A stretch of 64,000 bases of DNA, taken from positions 124,001 through 188,000 of the forward strand of contig JABBOV010000022.1 of the NCBI GenBank assembly GCA_012927625.1, given 5' to 3'. The stretch is from Glaciimonas sp. (GTDB lineage: Bacteria > Pseudomonadota > Gammaproteobacteria > Burkholderiales > Burkholderiaceae_D). Below, piece by piece: positions 37,448 through 44,840 of the stretch (positions are counted from its first letter, which is position 1; each line of letters starts with the position of its first letter). The notes under the pieces were generated by a model. That model did not search any database, had not been told where the DNA came from, and was given only the letters and a program-made list of their open reading frames with translations. Made by a program: the position numbers and the translations under genes.

Positions 37448-37510
37448 CGCGCCGATCGGATTCGCGCGTGCTGCGCAGCGCTTTTCCGGGCTTCTAAAGA
37501 TTTACCCGTG

Positions 37511-37672
37511 TTTTAAAATAATGTGGAGTATCAGGAATAATATGCATTATTACGCATGTATTTAATGCATACAACAAAAATACACATGGCGGTATACGTA
37601 AATAACCGGCGCTTGATGCTGAACTATTATTTTCGTGAATTCGAAGGCGTGATCGGCGGCAGTGTTCGGCCA
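37511..37672 (+). repeat. Long GGAGTAT-type repeat; contains copy 7
   Basis: The 60-bp element (GGAGTAT at 37525) is followed by ACCGGCGCTTGATGCTGAAC, matching the extended copies at 32255 and 44401 with divergence. Confidence 0.6.
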
Positions 37673-37902
37673 AAAACAGATGGTCAAACGTTCAATGCCG
37701 AACGTCTGCTTCAGACTGAAAACGGCCATGCAGTTTTGTGAGCAGCCGACAGCCGCCGACCCAATCCGGCCGGGCGATTCTCTCCAAAGAAGAGATTCAT
37801 GCGGAGTTCATCAGGCCGCAAAAAAAGCAGCTCTTGTGGACATACTGGGAAATACTGTTGGATGGAATCGGCAATTGGAGAATAAATATCGCGCTCGTCA
37901 TG

Positions 37903-38015
37903 CCTTGAACATGGCGCTAAATTCCTGATAGCTTACCGCTTCATTTGCGAAATCGAAGGTGCCGTGCTCGCGCATCTCGCGGCCAGCGCGGGAGAGTGCA
38001 CTGCCAACGTTAATG
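37903..38015 (-). pseudogene. 3' fragment of the isocitrate lyase/PEP mutase-family gene
   Basis: The sequence matches the 3' end of the full gene at 39127-39948 (TTCCTGATAGC...CGCTTCATTTGCGAAATCG). It has lost 24 bp between two AGCGCG repeats and is then joined directly to the integrase stub. Confidence 0.85.
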
Positions 38016-38142
38016 CGCGTTTAACCCAGTCCGTATAAGCCTGCTCAGTACGGATGCTGTAATGATTCAAGCGGATTTTTCCCCTGACTTGATCGAGCAA
38101 CTTAGGTTCTTGCCTAAGTAATCGTTCTGATGGGTTTTGCAT
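38016..38142 (-). pseudogene. intI: Integron integrase N-terminal stub, copy A
   Basis: Encodes MQNPSERLLRQEPKLLDQVR then GKIRLNHYSIRTEQAYTDWVKR, the N-terminal SAM-like domain of an IntI-type tyrosine recombinase. All catalytic R-K-H-R-H-Y residues are missing. The frame runs into the neighbouring gene fragment after WVKR. Its orientation, divergent from the cassettes with attI in front, is the standard integron layout. Confidence 0.85.
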
Positions 38143-38204
38143 TTATTTTAGGAGGTGCTAAATTTCGCTACGTGGATGAATTTAAAATCATCTTATATTT
38201 TTAT

Positions 38205-38269
38205 AAATAATTAGACAGACGTTTGATGCAATGTTTTGCGTTTATTAGGATGTCTAATATTAGTTAGGT
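38205..38269 (+). other. attI: attI-like recombination site A
   Basis: The sequence between the integrase stub and the first cassette ends in TATTAGTTAGGT, giving the GTTRRRY core GTTAGGT at 38263. A TTAGAC ... GTCTAA inverted repeat (38211-38257) precedes the core and may be integrase-binding DNA. Confidence 0.7.
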
Positions 38270-38280
38270 TTCTGCAGCCC

Positions 38281-39036
38281 ATGTCATCTCTACGAATCGC
38301 TGCTGCGCAGTCTGTATCTGTTCCAGGCGATATTGCTGCCAACGTTGCCGCGCACTGCAACTTCATAGTTGAGGCATCAGCCTGCGATGTTGATATCGTT
38401 GTTTTCCCCGAACTATCGCTTTGTGGCTATGAATTGTCGTTGATTGGTGCTTGCGCTCTTCATCCTCATGATGAAGTTCTAGCCCCCATCCGCGAGCTTG
38501 CCTCTGGCAAAGCTATTTCAGTGGTCGTCGGGGCTCCCATCCTGTTCGCATCAAACAACATCCACATAGGCGCCATAACGTTTCTTCCCAACGGTGAAGC
38601 TTCGATTTACTGCAAACAGCATTTGCATCCCGGCGAAGAACGCTTCGCGAGTGCTTGTGCCTCGCCATGCAGTACATACCTGGTCGGTGGCGAGACTATC
38701 GCACTGGCAATTTGCGCTGACACAGCGCACGAACAACATCCACAAGCTGCCGCAGCTGTTGGCGCGTCCCTGTATTTAGCAAGTGTTCTCGTTTCTGACG
38801 CAGGTTACGCAACCGACGCTGGCAATCTTCAGCGCTATGCTGAGTGCTATTGCATGGCCACACTTATGGCAAATCACGGTGGCACCACTGGAGGTTACGT
38901 GTCTGCTGGCAAGAGCGCGTTTTGGTCACAGGAGGGCAATTTGGTTGTGGTAGCACCAAGTGCCGGCCAGTACCTCGTCATTGCTTCAAAAAGTTCGGAG
39001 GGTTGGGCTGGTGAGCTCCGTAAAATCGAAACCTAA
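38281..39036 (+). CDS. Carbon-nitrogen hydrolase (nitrilase superfamily), integron cassette
   Basis: A 251-residue amidase/nitrilase-fold enzyme with the catalytic triad visible: Glu44 in FPELSLCGYE, Lys112 in YCKQHLHPGEE and Cys145 in LAICADTAHEQ. It should cleave a C-N bond of an amide or nitrile in the cytosol; the substrate is unknown. The start at 38281 is 12 bases after the attI core, so the cassette has almost no 5' leader. Its stop lies inside the following attC site, as is usual for cassettes. Confidence 0.88.
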   Translation: MSSLRIAAAQSVSVPGDIAANVAAHCNFIVEASACDVDIVVFPELSLCGYELSLIGACALHPHDEVLAPIRELASGKAISVVVGAPILFASNNIHIGAITFLPNGEASIYCKQHLHPGEERFASACASPCSTYLVGGETIALAICADTAHEQHPQAAAAVGASLYLASVLVSDAGYATDAGNLQRYAECYCMATLMANHGGTTGGYVSAGKSAFWSQEGNLVVVAPSAGQYLVIASKSSEGWAGELRKIET

Positions 39037-39117
39037 CCCGGCGCGCAACCTCGCTCTCTTCGGTCGCTGGACGCTGCGCTATAAAGCCGCGTAGCGCCGG
39101 TTACTTCTACGTTAGGT
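39031..39117 (+). other. attC: attC site 1 (after nitrilase cassette)
   Basis: Outer cores ACCTAAC and GTTAGGT are perfectly complementary over an 87-bp site. Inner arms GGACGCTGCGC and GCCGCGTAGCGCC pair. A well-preserved attC. Confidence 0.88.
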
Positions 39118-39126
39118 TTTTACCAG

Positions 39127-39948
39127 TCAAGGAGTGAACATGGCGCTGATTTCCTGATAGCTGACCGCTTCATTTGCGAAATCGAAGGTGCCGTGCTCGC
39201 GCATCTCGCGGCCAGCGCGAAGAAAGGCACCAAGGGCAGCGCGGGAGAGTGCACTGCCAACGCTAATGCGTTTTACGCCAATATCCGATAGTTCCGCAAG
39301 ACTCAGTTGAGCGCCTTGCAATCCCATCACAACATTCACCGGCCGATCAACAGAGCTGACAAGTGCAGCGATGTCATCCTTACTGGTAAGGCCGGGCGCA
39401 TAGAGAACATCCGCGCCTGCCTCTTGATAGGCCTGGAGCCGCTTGATCGTGTCTTTGAGGTCGGGGCACCCGACCAGGTAATTTTCCGCTCGGCCGGTCA
39501 ATGTGAAAGGAAAGGGCAGCGTGCGCGCCGCCTCCGCCGCCGCACGGATTCGCTCAACCGCAAGCTCATGCCCATAAATTGGATCGGCAGGGCGATTGGT
39601 TGCGTCTTCGATCGAGCCGCCAACCAAGCCCGCTGCCGCCGCAAGCCGGATAGTGTGCGCCACCGTCTCAGGGGTATCGCCAAAACCGTTCTCAAGATCG
39701 GCGCTTACCGGCAGCTCGGTGGCTGACACAATAGCGGCCACATGCGCCATCATTTCGTCGCGACCAATCGTATTGTCGCGCTGCCCGACAGAAAATGCAT
39801 AGCCGGCGCTAGTGGTTGCCAGCGACTCAAAACCGAGGTACCCAAGCAACCGTGCGGTGCCGATATCCCATGGGTTGGGAATGATGAACGCGCCCATTTT
39901 TTGATGAGGCGCACGAAAAGCTATTCCTTTTTCCGCCTGAGTCAACAT
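39127..39948 (-). CDS. Isocitrate lyase/phosphoenolpyruvate mutase-family protein
   Basis: A 273-residue TIM-barrel enzyme of the ICL/PEP mutase family. The metal-binding segment is VSADLENGFGD near residue 85, and the N-terminus (FIIPNPWDIGTARLLGYLGF) is typical. The family cleaves or forms C-C or C-P bonds in 2-methylisocitrate- or oxaloacetate-like substrates; the substrate here is unknown. It lies on the minus strand next to the second integrase stub, so it is more likely the integron's chromosomal neighbour than a cassette. Its 3' end is duplicated at 37903-38015. Confidence 0.85.
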   Translation of the reverse strand: MLTQAEKGIAFRAPHQKMGAFIIPNPWDIGTARLLGYLGFESLATTSAGYAFSVGQRDNTIGRDEMMAHVAAIVSATELPVSADLENGFGDTPETVAHTIRLAAAAGLVGGSIEDATNRPADPIYGHELAVERIRAAAEAARTLPFPFTLTGRAENYLVGCPDLKDTIKRLQAYQEAGADVLYAPGLTSKDDIAALVSSVDRPVNVVMGLQGAQLSLAELSDIGVKRISVGSALSRAALGAFLRAGREMREHGTFDFANEAVSYQEISAMFTP

Positions 39949-39963
39949 TTTCTTCCTTCAATG

Positions 39964-40035
39964 AAAAATAGGGAACAGACCACGTTTAATAGAAGATTGC
40001 AAAAAATGGAAAACGCGGTTTGTCTCCTATTTTTC
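39964..40035. repeat. REP-like palindrome, copy 2
   Basis: AAAAATAGGGAACAGACCAC pairs with the AAACGCGGTTTGTCTCCTAT arm. It sits between the ICL-family start codon and the second integrase stub, probably in that gene's promoter region. Confidence 0.7.
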
Positions 40036-40154
40036 CGGGTAAATTATTTTTCATTTAGTAGCATCTAAATGCGATCCCAACAGGACTAATTCATGCCATA
40101 AAGTAACATATCTTAAAAAACCGCCTTCCCGACAATCCGTCACCCCGATTTTAA

Positions 40155-40286
40155 TCAGTCGCGTTTAACCCAGTCCGCATAGGCCTGCTCAGTACGGATA
40201 CTGTAATGTTTCAAGCGGATTTTTCCCCTGACTTGATCGAGCAGCGTAGGTTCTTGCATAGGTAAATTTTTTGATGGGCATTGCAT
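40155..40286 (-). pseudogene. intI: Integron integrase N-terminal stub, copy B
   Basis: Encodes MQCPSKNLPMQEPTLLDQVR and GKIRLKHYSIRTEQAYADWVKRD, ending at a stop after 43 residues; the catalytic domain is absent. The homology with copy A ends at AAACGCG, within a few bases of the same point. Confidence 0.85.
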
Positions 40287-40413
40287 TTATTTTAGGAGGT
40301 GCTAAATTTCGCTACGTGGATAAATTTAAAATCATCTTACATTTTTATAAATAATTAGACAGACGTTTGACGCAATGTTTTGCGTCTATTCGGATGTCTA
40401 ATATTAGTTAGCC
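40160..40413. repeat. Duplicated integron platform, copy B (254 bp)
   Basis: Second copy of 38016-38269, here followed by the longer cassette array. Confidence 0.9.
40349..40413 (+). other. attI: attI-like recombination site B
   Basis: Same layout as site A but with core GTTAGCC (40407-40413). TTAGAC (40355) and GTCTAA (40396) are conserved. Confidence 0.7.
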
Positions 40414-40439
40414 CTCAGTAATTTCTATCGCGAGGCTCC

Positions 40440-40922
40440 ATGTCCGAAATGAAAACTCCAGCCGCCGTAATCGCGTCCGAAGTACCCCCGAGAAACAAGC
40501 CGTCTGTATATCCCGAGCCGTTCGCCGCACAGATGTGCGGCCGAACGAAGAGCCAGCTTGGCGAGATTTTCGGTCTTGCAAACTTCGGCGTGAACCTCAC
40601 GCGCTTAGCCCCAAATTCAGTTTCAGCTCTGCGTCACGCCCATACCAAACAAGACGAGTTCGTTTACATACTTCAAGGGCACCCCATGTTGCACACCGAC
40701 GAGGGTCACAGCAAACTCGGCCCTGGAATGTGTGCAGGCTTCAAGGCTGGCACAGGCAACGGACATCGCCTGATAAATGAAACTTCCGAAGAAGTCGTGT
40801 ACCTCGAAGTCGGCGACAAATCGCCGGGGGACGAAGGTAGTTATCCAGATGATGATCTCAAGGCTGTACTTGTAGATGGCAAATGGAAATTCACCCGCAA
40901 AGATGGAACCCCATATGAGTAG
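40440..40922 (+). CDS. Cupin-domain protein, integron cassette
   Basis: A 160-residue single cupin barrel. Metal ligands are visible in LRHAHTKQDEFVYILQGHPM (H-x-H ... E) and a later GNGHRLIN histidine. Such proteins can be enzymes or sugar or small-molecule binders; the function is unknown. It is the first cassette after attI B, the best expressed position in a normal integron. An attC site follows 20 bp after the stop. Confidence 0.85.
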   Translation: MSEMKTPAAVIASEVPPRNKPSVYPEPFAAQMCGRTKSQLGEIFGLANFGVNLTRLAPNSVSALRHAHTKQDEFVYILQGHPMLHTDEGHSKLGPGMCAGFKAGTGNGHRLINETSEEVVYLEVGDKSPGDEGSYPDDDLKAVLVDGKWKFTRKDGTPYE

Positions 40923-40942
40923 GCAAGGGCCACCCAGCTGAG

Positions 40943-41011
40943 GGCTAACCCTTCAATTGAGAGGACGTGCCCCGGCAAGCCGGATCACGCCTCTCATCTC
41001 AAACGTTACGC
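40943..41011 (+). other. attC: attC site 2 (after cupin cassette)
   Basis: From GGCTAAC to GTTACGC; inner arms TTGAGAGGACGTG and CGCCTCTCATCTCAA pair. One outer core is mutated (GTTACGC), so recombination may be weakened. Confidence 0.7.
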
Positions 41012-41023
41012 CTCAAACTGAAT

Positions 41024-41149
41024 ATGCTGAAACGATTATTGAAAGGTAAATCTCGCTTCTACATCGCGGTAGCTACGGCCAGCCTGTTGAGGCACTTTGG
41101 AAAGTATGGCTGTCCTCAACTACCAAAGCATAACCCGGCAGTCAAGTGA
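41024..41149 (+). CDS. Possible 41-aa cassette ORF
   Basis: Encodes MLKRLLKGKSRFYIAVATAS ... a short basic peptide with a weakly hydrophobic middle. It lies alone between two attC sites, so it would be the content of a tiny cassette. Its 3' end runs into attC 3. No family recognised, and it may not be expressed. Confidence 0.3.
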   Translation: MLKRLLKGKSRFYIAVATASLLRHFGKYGCPQLPKHNPAVK

Positions 41150-41192
41150 GGGACTGCGCAAAAGCGCGTAGCCCCTTACCTTTAAGTTCGGT
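41128..41192 (+). other. attC: attC site 3 (degenerate)
   Basis: GCATAAC ... CAAGTGAGGGACTGCGCAAA ... GTTCGGT. The inner CTGCGCAAAAGCGCGTAG structure is preserved, but the 3' core lacks GTTRRRY identity. Confidence 0.55.
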
Positions 41193-41211
41193 ATCTCGAA
41201 TCGGAATCCAT

Positions 41212-41736
41212 ATGCATATCGACACAAATATCGCAGGTTGCAGTCTTCGCGCATGGGAGAAGGAAGACAAACCAGCCTTGGCTCGCAACGCAAATAACCG
41301 AAAGGTCTGGCGAAACTTAACTGATGCTTTCCCACATCCCTACACCGAGGCTGATGCTGATTTCTGGATAACCACTGCCAACCAAGCTACACCAAGCATT
41401 CATTTCGCCATTGCCCTTGAAGGCGCTGCCGTTGGTGGCATTGGCATCATCGCTGATGAAGGCATTGCTCGCCACACAGGCCAGTTTGGTTATTGGCTTG
41501 GTGAAACGTATTGGGGTAAAGGCATTGCTACTGCGGCTGCTCGTGCAATGGTTGCTCACGCATTTTCTGGCTCATTATTTCAAAGGCTTGAAGCGCCCGT
41601 GTTTGCTTGGAATCCTGCTTCGATGCGCGTCCTTGAAAAGCTGGGTTTCATTCGAGAAGGCGTTACAAAACGGAGCGTATTCAAGGACGATCAGTTTACC
41701 GATAGTGTTATTTACGCGCTCACAAAAAATGCATAA
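41212..41736 (+). CDS. GNAT acetyltransferase, integron cassette
   Basis: A 174-residue GNAT-fold protein of the RimJ/RimL-like ribosomal or small-molecule acetyltransferase group. SLRAWEKEDKPALARNANNR forms the start, and GYWLGETYWGKGIATAAARA is the acetyl-CoA-binding motif. VFAWNPASMRVLEKLGFIRE is the conserved C-terminal segment. The substrate is unknown. ATG 41212 is chosen because the track extension runs through attC 3. Its stop is inside attC 4. Confidence 0.88.
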   Translation: MHIDTNIAGCSLRAWEKEDKPALARNANNRKVWRNLTDAFPHPYTEADADFWITTANQATPSIHFAIALEGAAVGGIGIIADEGIARHTGQFGYWLGETYWGKGIATAAARAMVAHAFSGSLFQRLEAPVFAWNPASMRVLEKLGFIREGVTKRSVFKDDQFTDSVIYALTKNA

Positions 41737-41799
41737 TCCATCATTCAACACGGACTGGCGCGATAATCCCACGCCAGTTGGTTAATTTAAACGTTAGGC
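41731..41799 (+). other. attC: attC site 4 (after GNAT cassette)
   Basis: GCATAAT ... GTTAGGC; inner arms GGACTGGCGCG and CCACGCCAGTTGG pair well. Confidence 0.8.
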
Positions 41800-41804
41800 C
41801 GCAC

Positions 41805-42203
41805 ATGACAGATATTGGACTCACCCACATTGCATTGCCTGTGTCCTCGCTCAAGGCGAGCATCGCGTTCTATGCGCAGTACGCAAACATGAGCGTCGTA
41901 CACAGCCGGCCGGGTGTTGTATGGGTTAGCGATCGCACAAGGCCGTTCGCCGTCGTGCTCATCGAGACCTCCGGCGAGATCAAACCGCTTTTGCCAATGG
42001 CGCACCTTGGTGTAGGCGTTTCCTCCCGACAGGAGGTTGATCGTCTATGCCAGTTGGCAAACCAGAACGGTTGCCTGGTCCGCGAAGCGGAGCAAATGGA
42101 GCCACCTATTGGATACTGGTCCCTAATTAGGGATCCAGATGGGCACACTCTCGAGGTTTCGTATGGCCAAGACATCGGCATGGTCGCGGGGTGTGCGACC
42201 TAA
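41805..42203 (+). CDS. VOC (glyoxalase-fold) protein, integron cassette
   Basis: A 132-residue vicinal-oxygen-chelate domain. It starts MTDIGLTHIALPVSSLKASI with a probable metal histidine at position 8, and ends in WSLIRDPDGHTLEVSYGQ, where the DPDGHTLE stretch supplies the C-terminal glutamate. The family includes glyoxalases, dioxygenases and fosfomycin or bleomycin resistance proteins; the substrate is unknown. It starts 5 bp after attC 4 and ends in attC 5. Confidence 0.85.
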   Translation: MTDIGLTHIALPVSSLKASIAFYAQYANMSVVHSRPGVVWVSDRTRPFAVVLIETSGEIKPLLPMAHLGVGVSSRQEVDRLCQLANQNGCLVREAEQMEPPIGYWSLIRDPDGHTLEVSYGQDIGMVAGCAT

Positions 42204-42254
42204 CAATTCGTTCAAGGCGGACGGCTACGCTACCGCTTAACTCCAGCTTTAGGC
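42198..42254 (+). other. attC: attC site 5 (after VOC cassette)
   Basis: ACCTAACAATTCGTTCAAGG ... GACGGCTACGCTACCGCTTA ... TTTAGGC, close to the classic short attC seen in mobile integrons; the 3' core reads CTTTAGGC. Confidence 0.8.
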
Positions 42255-42278
42255 CTCACAAGAAAGGAAGTCGATGCC

Positions 42279-42491
42279 ATGGTTCTTTTCAGGTTCTGGT
42301 TGCGACGCTTCACCATCGTGTTCGCGATTGCATGCACAGTGCTGGTACTTTTGGAATGGCTTCGGCACGGCAACAACCCGTCGTACCTCAGCGCACTTGG
42401 TTGGGCCAGTGCTACAGGGTTGGTAGCAGCCTCAATCGCCACTTATTGGGCGCACAAGCATAATTGTGCTGCTCCTCGCCAAGTACCGTAA
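42279..42491 (+). CDS. Small two-helix membrane protein, integron cassette
   Basis: A 70-residue protein with two hydrophobic helices (FWLRRFTIVFAIACTVLVLL and LGWASATGLVAASIATYWA). No family recognised. A start a few bases upstream is possible. Bounded by attC 5 and attC 6. Confidence 0.6.
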   Translation: MVLFRFWLRRFTIVFAIACTVLVLLEWLRHGNNPSYLSALGWASATGLVAASIATYWAHKHNCAAPRQVP

Positions 42492-42500
42492 TGGTGTGGG

Positions 42501-42557
42501 GCCTAACCACTCGTTCAAGGTGGACGGCTTCGTCGCCGCTTAACTCAAGCGTTAAGC
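42501..42557 (+). other. attC: attC site 6
   Basis: GCCTAACCACTCGTTCAAGG ... GTTAAGC, 57 bp, closely related to attC 5. Confidence 0.8.
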
Positions 42558-42577
42558 GGCACCAATAGGAAACCACC

Positions 42578-42970
42578 ATGCGTAACGATGAAATCAAAGC
42601 CATCTTCGATCAGCAAGCTTCAAGTTATGACGAGCGATGGGCAAAAACTGCCCCCATTCGGGAGGCATTGCATTTCTTCTTGGAGGCGGTATTCGCCGAG
42701 CTCCCTGCCAATGCGCGAATTCTTAGCGTCGGAGTTGGCACCGGCGAAGAAATGAGTTATCTCGCAAAGCGATTTCCTCAATGGACTTTTGTAGCAGTAG
42801 AACCCTCTGGCGCCATGCTTGATGTTTGTCGCAACAAAGCGGAGAAGGAAGGATTTATTTCTCAGTGTTCTTTTCATGAAGGATACACGTCACGTCCTTC
42901 TGCCATTTCAACGTGCATCGCGCTACAACGCCCGTTACCTCATGCGGGGCTTCACGGGTGGCGCATCTAA
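42578..42970 (+). pseudogene. Truncated SAM-methyltransferase cassette
   Basis: The first ~100 residues are a class I methyltransferase: FDQQASSYDERWAKTAPIRE, the SAM loop ILSVGVGTGEEMSYLAKRFP and VAVEPSGAMLDVCRN. After FHEGY the sequence no longer resembles the family and stops early, so half of the domain is missing. Either an internal deletion or a fusion with unrelated DNA occurred before attC 7. Unlikely to be active. Confidence 0.75.
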
Positions 42971-43006
42971 AAAACTGTGCTAAAACAACGCTTTCTTCAA
43001 ACCTTC

Positions 43007-43076
43007 GCTTTAACACGGTGCTCAACCGGGCGCTGCGCGATAAACCCGCGCCGCGTTGGCTGGCTCTACGTTAGCT
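43007..43076 (+). other. attC: attC site 7
   Basis: GCTTTAAC ... GTTAGCT; the inner CGGGCGCTGCGCGATAAACC stem is typical of this array. Confidence 0.65.
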
Positions 43077-43090
43077 TTTAGAAATACGCA

Positions 43091-44050
43091 ATGAACAATC
43101 TATCCCTAATGAGAAAGGCTACTGGCAATCGGTATGTTGAGCGCGTCAATCTTGCCTTGCGTTTTATTCATGAGAATCTGGATCGCCCGCTTGATTTAAA
43201 GGAAATTGCAGAAGCCAGCAGTTTTTCAATTTATCACTTTCATCGAATATTCCTTGCCATAGTGGGAGAAACGGTTAATGCCTATGTAGGCCGCAAACGC
43301 CTTGAGTGCGCTGCCAATCTGCTCATTTTTAAGAAAGATCTGAGCATTACTGAAATTGCCGTTGCCACCGGTTTTTCGTCTAGCGCTAATTTTGCGAAAT
43401 CATTCAAGTTGTATTTCGGGGTTAGCCCAAGCCAGATAAGAAAGCCTGTAAGTACAGAAAACAGCAAGCTTGGAAAGCTATTTAGCAAGTATGGAAAGGC
43501 TTTCAATATCAAAGATATATATCCTCAAATTGTTGCCAATGGGGCGACAAATAACTTAGGCCAATTTGAGGAGATACCTATGAACGTGAAAATAGTGGAA
43601 GTCAAAGAACAAGTAGCCTGCGCGCTGGCATCGCCGTCGGGCTATGAATCAACATCGCTATTCAAGACCTGGGATAAGTTGATCGCATGGGCACGCAACA
43701 ACGGCATTGAAGATGAGAAACAGAAACGCTTTGCTTTCTGTCATGACAACCCAACGATTACGCCTATTGAAAAATGCTGTTACGAGGCGGTTGTTGTCGT
43801 GAGCCCCACCACACGGATTGTAGAACCGTTTTTTAAGGTAGTCATTCCGTCGGGAAAATATGCTGTTGCACACTACAAAGGTACCCCAGAAGGAACCACT
43901 AATTTTCACATGTCGCTGTATTCTAATTGGTTCCCAAATAGTGGATTTGAACCGGATGGTTTTCCACTAATGGAACACTATCTCAATGACGTAAGGAAGG
44001 ATGGTTACGTGGAGATGGAGGCTTACATTAAGGTGAAAAATGTCATATAG
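43091..44050 (+). CDS. AraC-type regulator with GyrI-like effector domain, integron cassette
   Basis: A 319-residue protein. Two helix-turn-helix motifs of AraC type occupy residues ~15-115 (NLDRPLDLKEIAEASSFSIY and LSITEIAVATGFSSSANFAK). Residues ~160-319 form a GyrI/SOUL-like small-molecule binding domain (VKIVEVKEQVACALASPSG ... MEAYIKVKN). This is the layout of Rob/SoxS-like multidrug sensors, so it may respond to a drug or amphipathic compound; targets are unknown. It lies 14 bp after attC 7, and its own attC is disrupted. Confidence 0.88.
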   Translation: MNNLSLMRKATGNRYVERVNLALRFIHENLDRPLDLKEIAEASSFSIYHFHRIFLAIVGETVNAYVGRKRLECAANLLIFKKDLSITEIAVATGFSSSANFAKSFKLYFGVSPSQIRKPVSTENSKLGKLFSKYGKAFNIKDIYPQIVANGATNNLGQFEEIPMNVKIVEVKEQVACALASPSGYESTSLFKTWDKLIAWARNNGIEDEKQKRFAFCHDNPTITPIEKCCYEAVVVVSPTTRIVEPFFKVVIPSGKYAVAHYKGTPEGTTNFHMSLYSNWFPNSGFEPDGFPLMEHYLNDVRKDGYVEMEAYIKVKNVI

Positions 44051-44074
44051 AACTCGCATTAACGGTGGCTAGAA

Positions 44075-44186
44075 AGCTAACCCTACGCTCAAGCGGGACT
44101 GCGCAAAAGAAAAAATAGGAGACAGGCCACGTTTAATAGAAAATCACAAAAAATGGAAAACGTGGTCTGTTTTCTATTCGTTAAGT
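44075..44186 (+). other. attC: attC site 8, interrupted by a REP palindrome
   Basis: The 5' half AGCTAACCCTACGCTCAAGC plus GGGACTGCGCAAAAG is normal. Then the 66-bp palindrome begins, and only a candidate 3' core GTTAAGT (44180) remains after it. The pairing inner arm on the 3' side is missing. Confidence 0.65.
44113..44178. repeat. REP-like palindrome, copy 3 (inside attC 8)
   Basis: AAATAGGAGACAGGCCACGT ... AAAACGTGGTCTGTTTTCTATT, same family as 37383 and 39964. Confidence 0.75.
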
Positions 44187-44280
44187 AGACAGTCCATCTT
44201 GACGCTCAACCGTGGATTACGCCAAACACGGTAGCGGTCAAGACATCAAACGACAACTTACCGGCCTGGACACCGTTTTA

Positions 44281-44376
44281 ACCTAGGGCCGTGAGGTAAT
44301 GCTCGTGCAGCATGGCGGCCAATTTATCCGGTTGCTCAAGCGGAATCAAATGACCACAGTCCTCGATTTTACGATG
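44281..44376 (-). pseudogene. C-terminal scrap of an alpha/beta hydrolase
   Basis: The minus strand reads KIEDCGHLIPLEQPDKLAAM then LHEHYLTALG and a stop. This is the usual end of an alpha/beta hydrolase, with the catalytic histidine in CGH. The rest was lost at the adjacent long repeat. Confidence 0.65.
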
Positions 44377-44400
44377 GACTAAGCGATTTGACATAGATAC

Positions 44401-44564
44401 AGGTATTTCACAATAAAGTGGAGTATTAGTAAAAACAAGAATTTTCCGCATGTATTTAGTACATATTTTAAAATACGCAGGGCTGTATGCGAGAATAGCC
44501 CGCGCTTGGCACTGATCCGTTATTCTCATGAATTTGGAGGTGCGCCGAGCGGCAGCACGCGGCC
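44401..44564 (+). repeat. Long GGAGTAT-type repeat; contains copy 8
   Basis: GGAGTATTAGTAAAAACAAG ... AAAATAC (44420-44476), then GCGCTTGGCACTGATCCGTT and GGAGGTGCGCCGAGCGGCAG, matching 32255-32420 along its length. Confidence 0.7.
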
Positions 44565-44772
44565 AACAGCAGTCGGTCGAGTTCCGTCTCCTAAGCCGAC
44601 ATTCGCACAAATCAAATTTACTTATTTAGCGAATATTACGGCGAGAAAAAAATTAATATTATGGAAATAAATAGCAGTGACGTTTTTCACAGAATATTCA
44701 ATACCGTATGAATGCACGGTATATCGCTTGAGAGTCTAGCCGCACAAGGGTTTCACACGATTTTCCGAGAAA

Positions 44773-44830
44773 CGTTATACGACAACGGTCCGTTAATGCG
44801 ACGTACGCGTTCGGACATATCTAGTTAGCC
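44773..44830 (+). other. attC: attC-like end before the GIY-YIG cassette
   Basis: GGTCCG ... TTCGGAC can pair, and the segment ends AGTTAGCC just before the next gene. A clear 5' core is not visible, so it may be a remnant. Confidence 0.4.
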
Positions 44831-44840
44831 ACTTACCACT

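Larger units (their letters stand above)
37149..37902. other. Repeat-rich gap between trpB and the integron
   Basis: No intact gene. A minus-strand frame near 37300-37380 ([17 protein letters not shown]) may be the end of a gene cut by the REP at 37383. Then follow the long GGAGTAT repeat copy 7 (37511-37672) and ~230 bp with nothing recognisable. Confidence 0.5.
38016..38269. repeat. Duplicated integron platform, copy A (254 bp)
   Basis: Aligns without net gaps to 40160-40413 (offset exactly 2,144 bp) at roughly nine of ten positions. It carries the integrase stub, the leader TTTTAGGAGGTGCTAAATTT and the attI-like site. Confidence 0.9.
44187..44840. other. Disrupted cassette region before the GIY-YIG gene
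   Basis: No intact gene. It holds an alpha/beta-hydrolase C-terminal scrap, the long GGAGTAT repeat and an attC-like end. Confidence 0.5.

Noticed and set aside
37314-37565. 83-aa ORF and the similar frame at 39742-40068
   Set aside because: Both share QTTFNRR-type peptides only because they cross copies of the same REP palindrome.
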